Shown here: piece by piece, positions 29,838 through 29,993 of the stretch | How positions within the stretch are numbered: position 1 is the stretch's first letter | Layout of the letters: each line of letters starts with the position of its first letter | Assembly: GCA_002413395.1 (NCBI GenBank) | Contig: DHWX01000105.1 | Location: forward strand, 1 to 29,993 | DNA: 29,993 nucleotides | Direction: 5' to 3' | Origin: Polaromonas sp. UBA5171 | Lineage (GTDB): Bacteria > Pseudomonadota > Gammaproteobacteria > Burkholderiales > Burkholderiaceae_C | Notes under the pieces: model-generated | Databases searched by the model: none | Seen by the model: only the letters and a program-made list of their open reading frames with translations | Told to the model about the DNA's origin: nothing | Position numbers and translations under genes: made by a program

Positions 29838-29993
29838 ATCGTGCAGGAAGACGCCCTGCTGCATGCGCTAGACCATGGCGCCCTGCGCGCCGCCGGGTTG
29901 GACGTGTTTGCCACCGAGCCCCTGCCCATGGACTCACCCTTGCGCACGCGCCCCAAAGTCACCGCGCTGCCACATATCGGCTCAGCGACGTTT
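29829..29993 (+). pseudogene. 3' part of a D-2-hydroxyacid dehydrogenase gene, 5' end replaced by the IS fragment
   Basis: Frame GGAIVQEDALLHALDHGALR (from 29829) continues AAGLDVFATEPLPMDSPL and PHIGSATF to the window edge. This is the conserved stretch after the catalytic Arg of NAD(P)-dependent D-2-hydroxyacid dehydrogenases (glyoxylate/hydroxypyruvate reductase or gluconate 2-dehydrogenase group), with GLDVF-x-x-EP and the catalytic His in HIGSAT. The preceding ~230 residues, including the catalytic Arg and the dinucleotide fold, are absent; IS66 TnpA sequence comes directly before. The gene is thus truncated at its 5' side, and its 3' end lies outside the window. No start codon or ribosome binding site for the remnant is evident. 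Confidence 0.7.

Noticed and set aside
1..29993. tRNA, rRNA or CRISPR array
   Set aside because: I saw no cloverleaf-like segment with a T-arm, no rRNA sequence and no regularly spaced repeats by eye; a tRNAscan or CRISPR search was not possible here.

Overview
The window is a chromosomal segment of a betaproteobacterium, most likely a member of the Burkholderiales, family Comamonadaceae (Polaromonas/Rhodoferax-like). This is inferred from gene content and order (DUF47-PiT, rpsP-rimM-trmD-rplS, ribF-ileS-lspA), the beta-type CobD/CbiB-like membrane protein, a DUF4148 repeat protein and the moderately high-GC codon use. No species can be named from sequence alone. Most of the window is dense housekeeping DNA, with decayed or accessory patches at both ends and in the 16.4-23.5 kb part.

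Layout. 1-344: remnant of an AEC-type transporter, then a possible PhoB-like site. 345-2019: phosphate-transport pair (DUF47 regulator, PiT permease). 2075-3077 (minus): TM2-domain membrane protein and a GNAT acetyltransferase. 3266-5507: ribosome/tRNA operon rpsP-rimM-trmD-rplS, closed by a clear terminator. 5576-7351: CoA-type Nudix hydrolase and a CobD/CbiB-like protein. 7379-9929 (minus): M48 protease, pterin carbinolamine dehydratase and rsgA, chained by 4-base overlaps. 9965-12776: oligoribonuclease, then a 415-base leader region and a DEAD-box helicase with a glycine-rich tail, ended by a strong bidirectional-looking terminator. 12943-16349: gamma-glutamyltransferase-like enzyme, EamA transporter (with a possible ATT start) and an SDR protein lacking the usual catalytic Tyr/Lys.

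The most interesting segment is 16365-19703. A rhombosortase gene (plus strand) meets, tail to tail, a secreted subtilase (minus strand) that ends in a GlyGly-CTERM sorting signal. The two genes overlap by 96 bases, and that overlap encodes the subtilase's membrane helix and basic tail. Just upstream of the subtilase, on the same strand, lies a small probable lipoprotein that looks like a free-standing copy of the subtilase propeptide (I9-like) and may be a tethered inhibitor or chaperone. The three genes read as a protease, its sorting/anchoring enzyme and its putative control protein. Rhombosortase/GlyGly-CTERM sorting is a described system; I know of no description of a propeptide-like lipoprotein within it.

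19855-23342 holds a second EamA transporter, a quinone oxidoreductase, a badly decayed DUF4743-type Nudix pseudogene and a LysR regulator. 23558-24031 encodes a secreted DUF4148 protein made of three tandem repeats. 24074-28555 (minus) is ribF-ileS-lspA, with an inverted repetitive element between ribF and ileS. 28719-29276 encodes an HNH endonuclease. The right end (29402 onward) is an IS66-type remnant, whose frameshifted TnpA gene runs directly into the 3' part of a D-2-hydroxyacid dehydrogenase gene that leaves the window.
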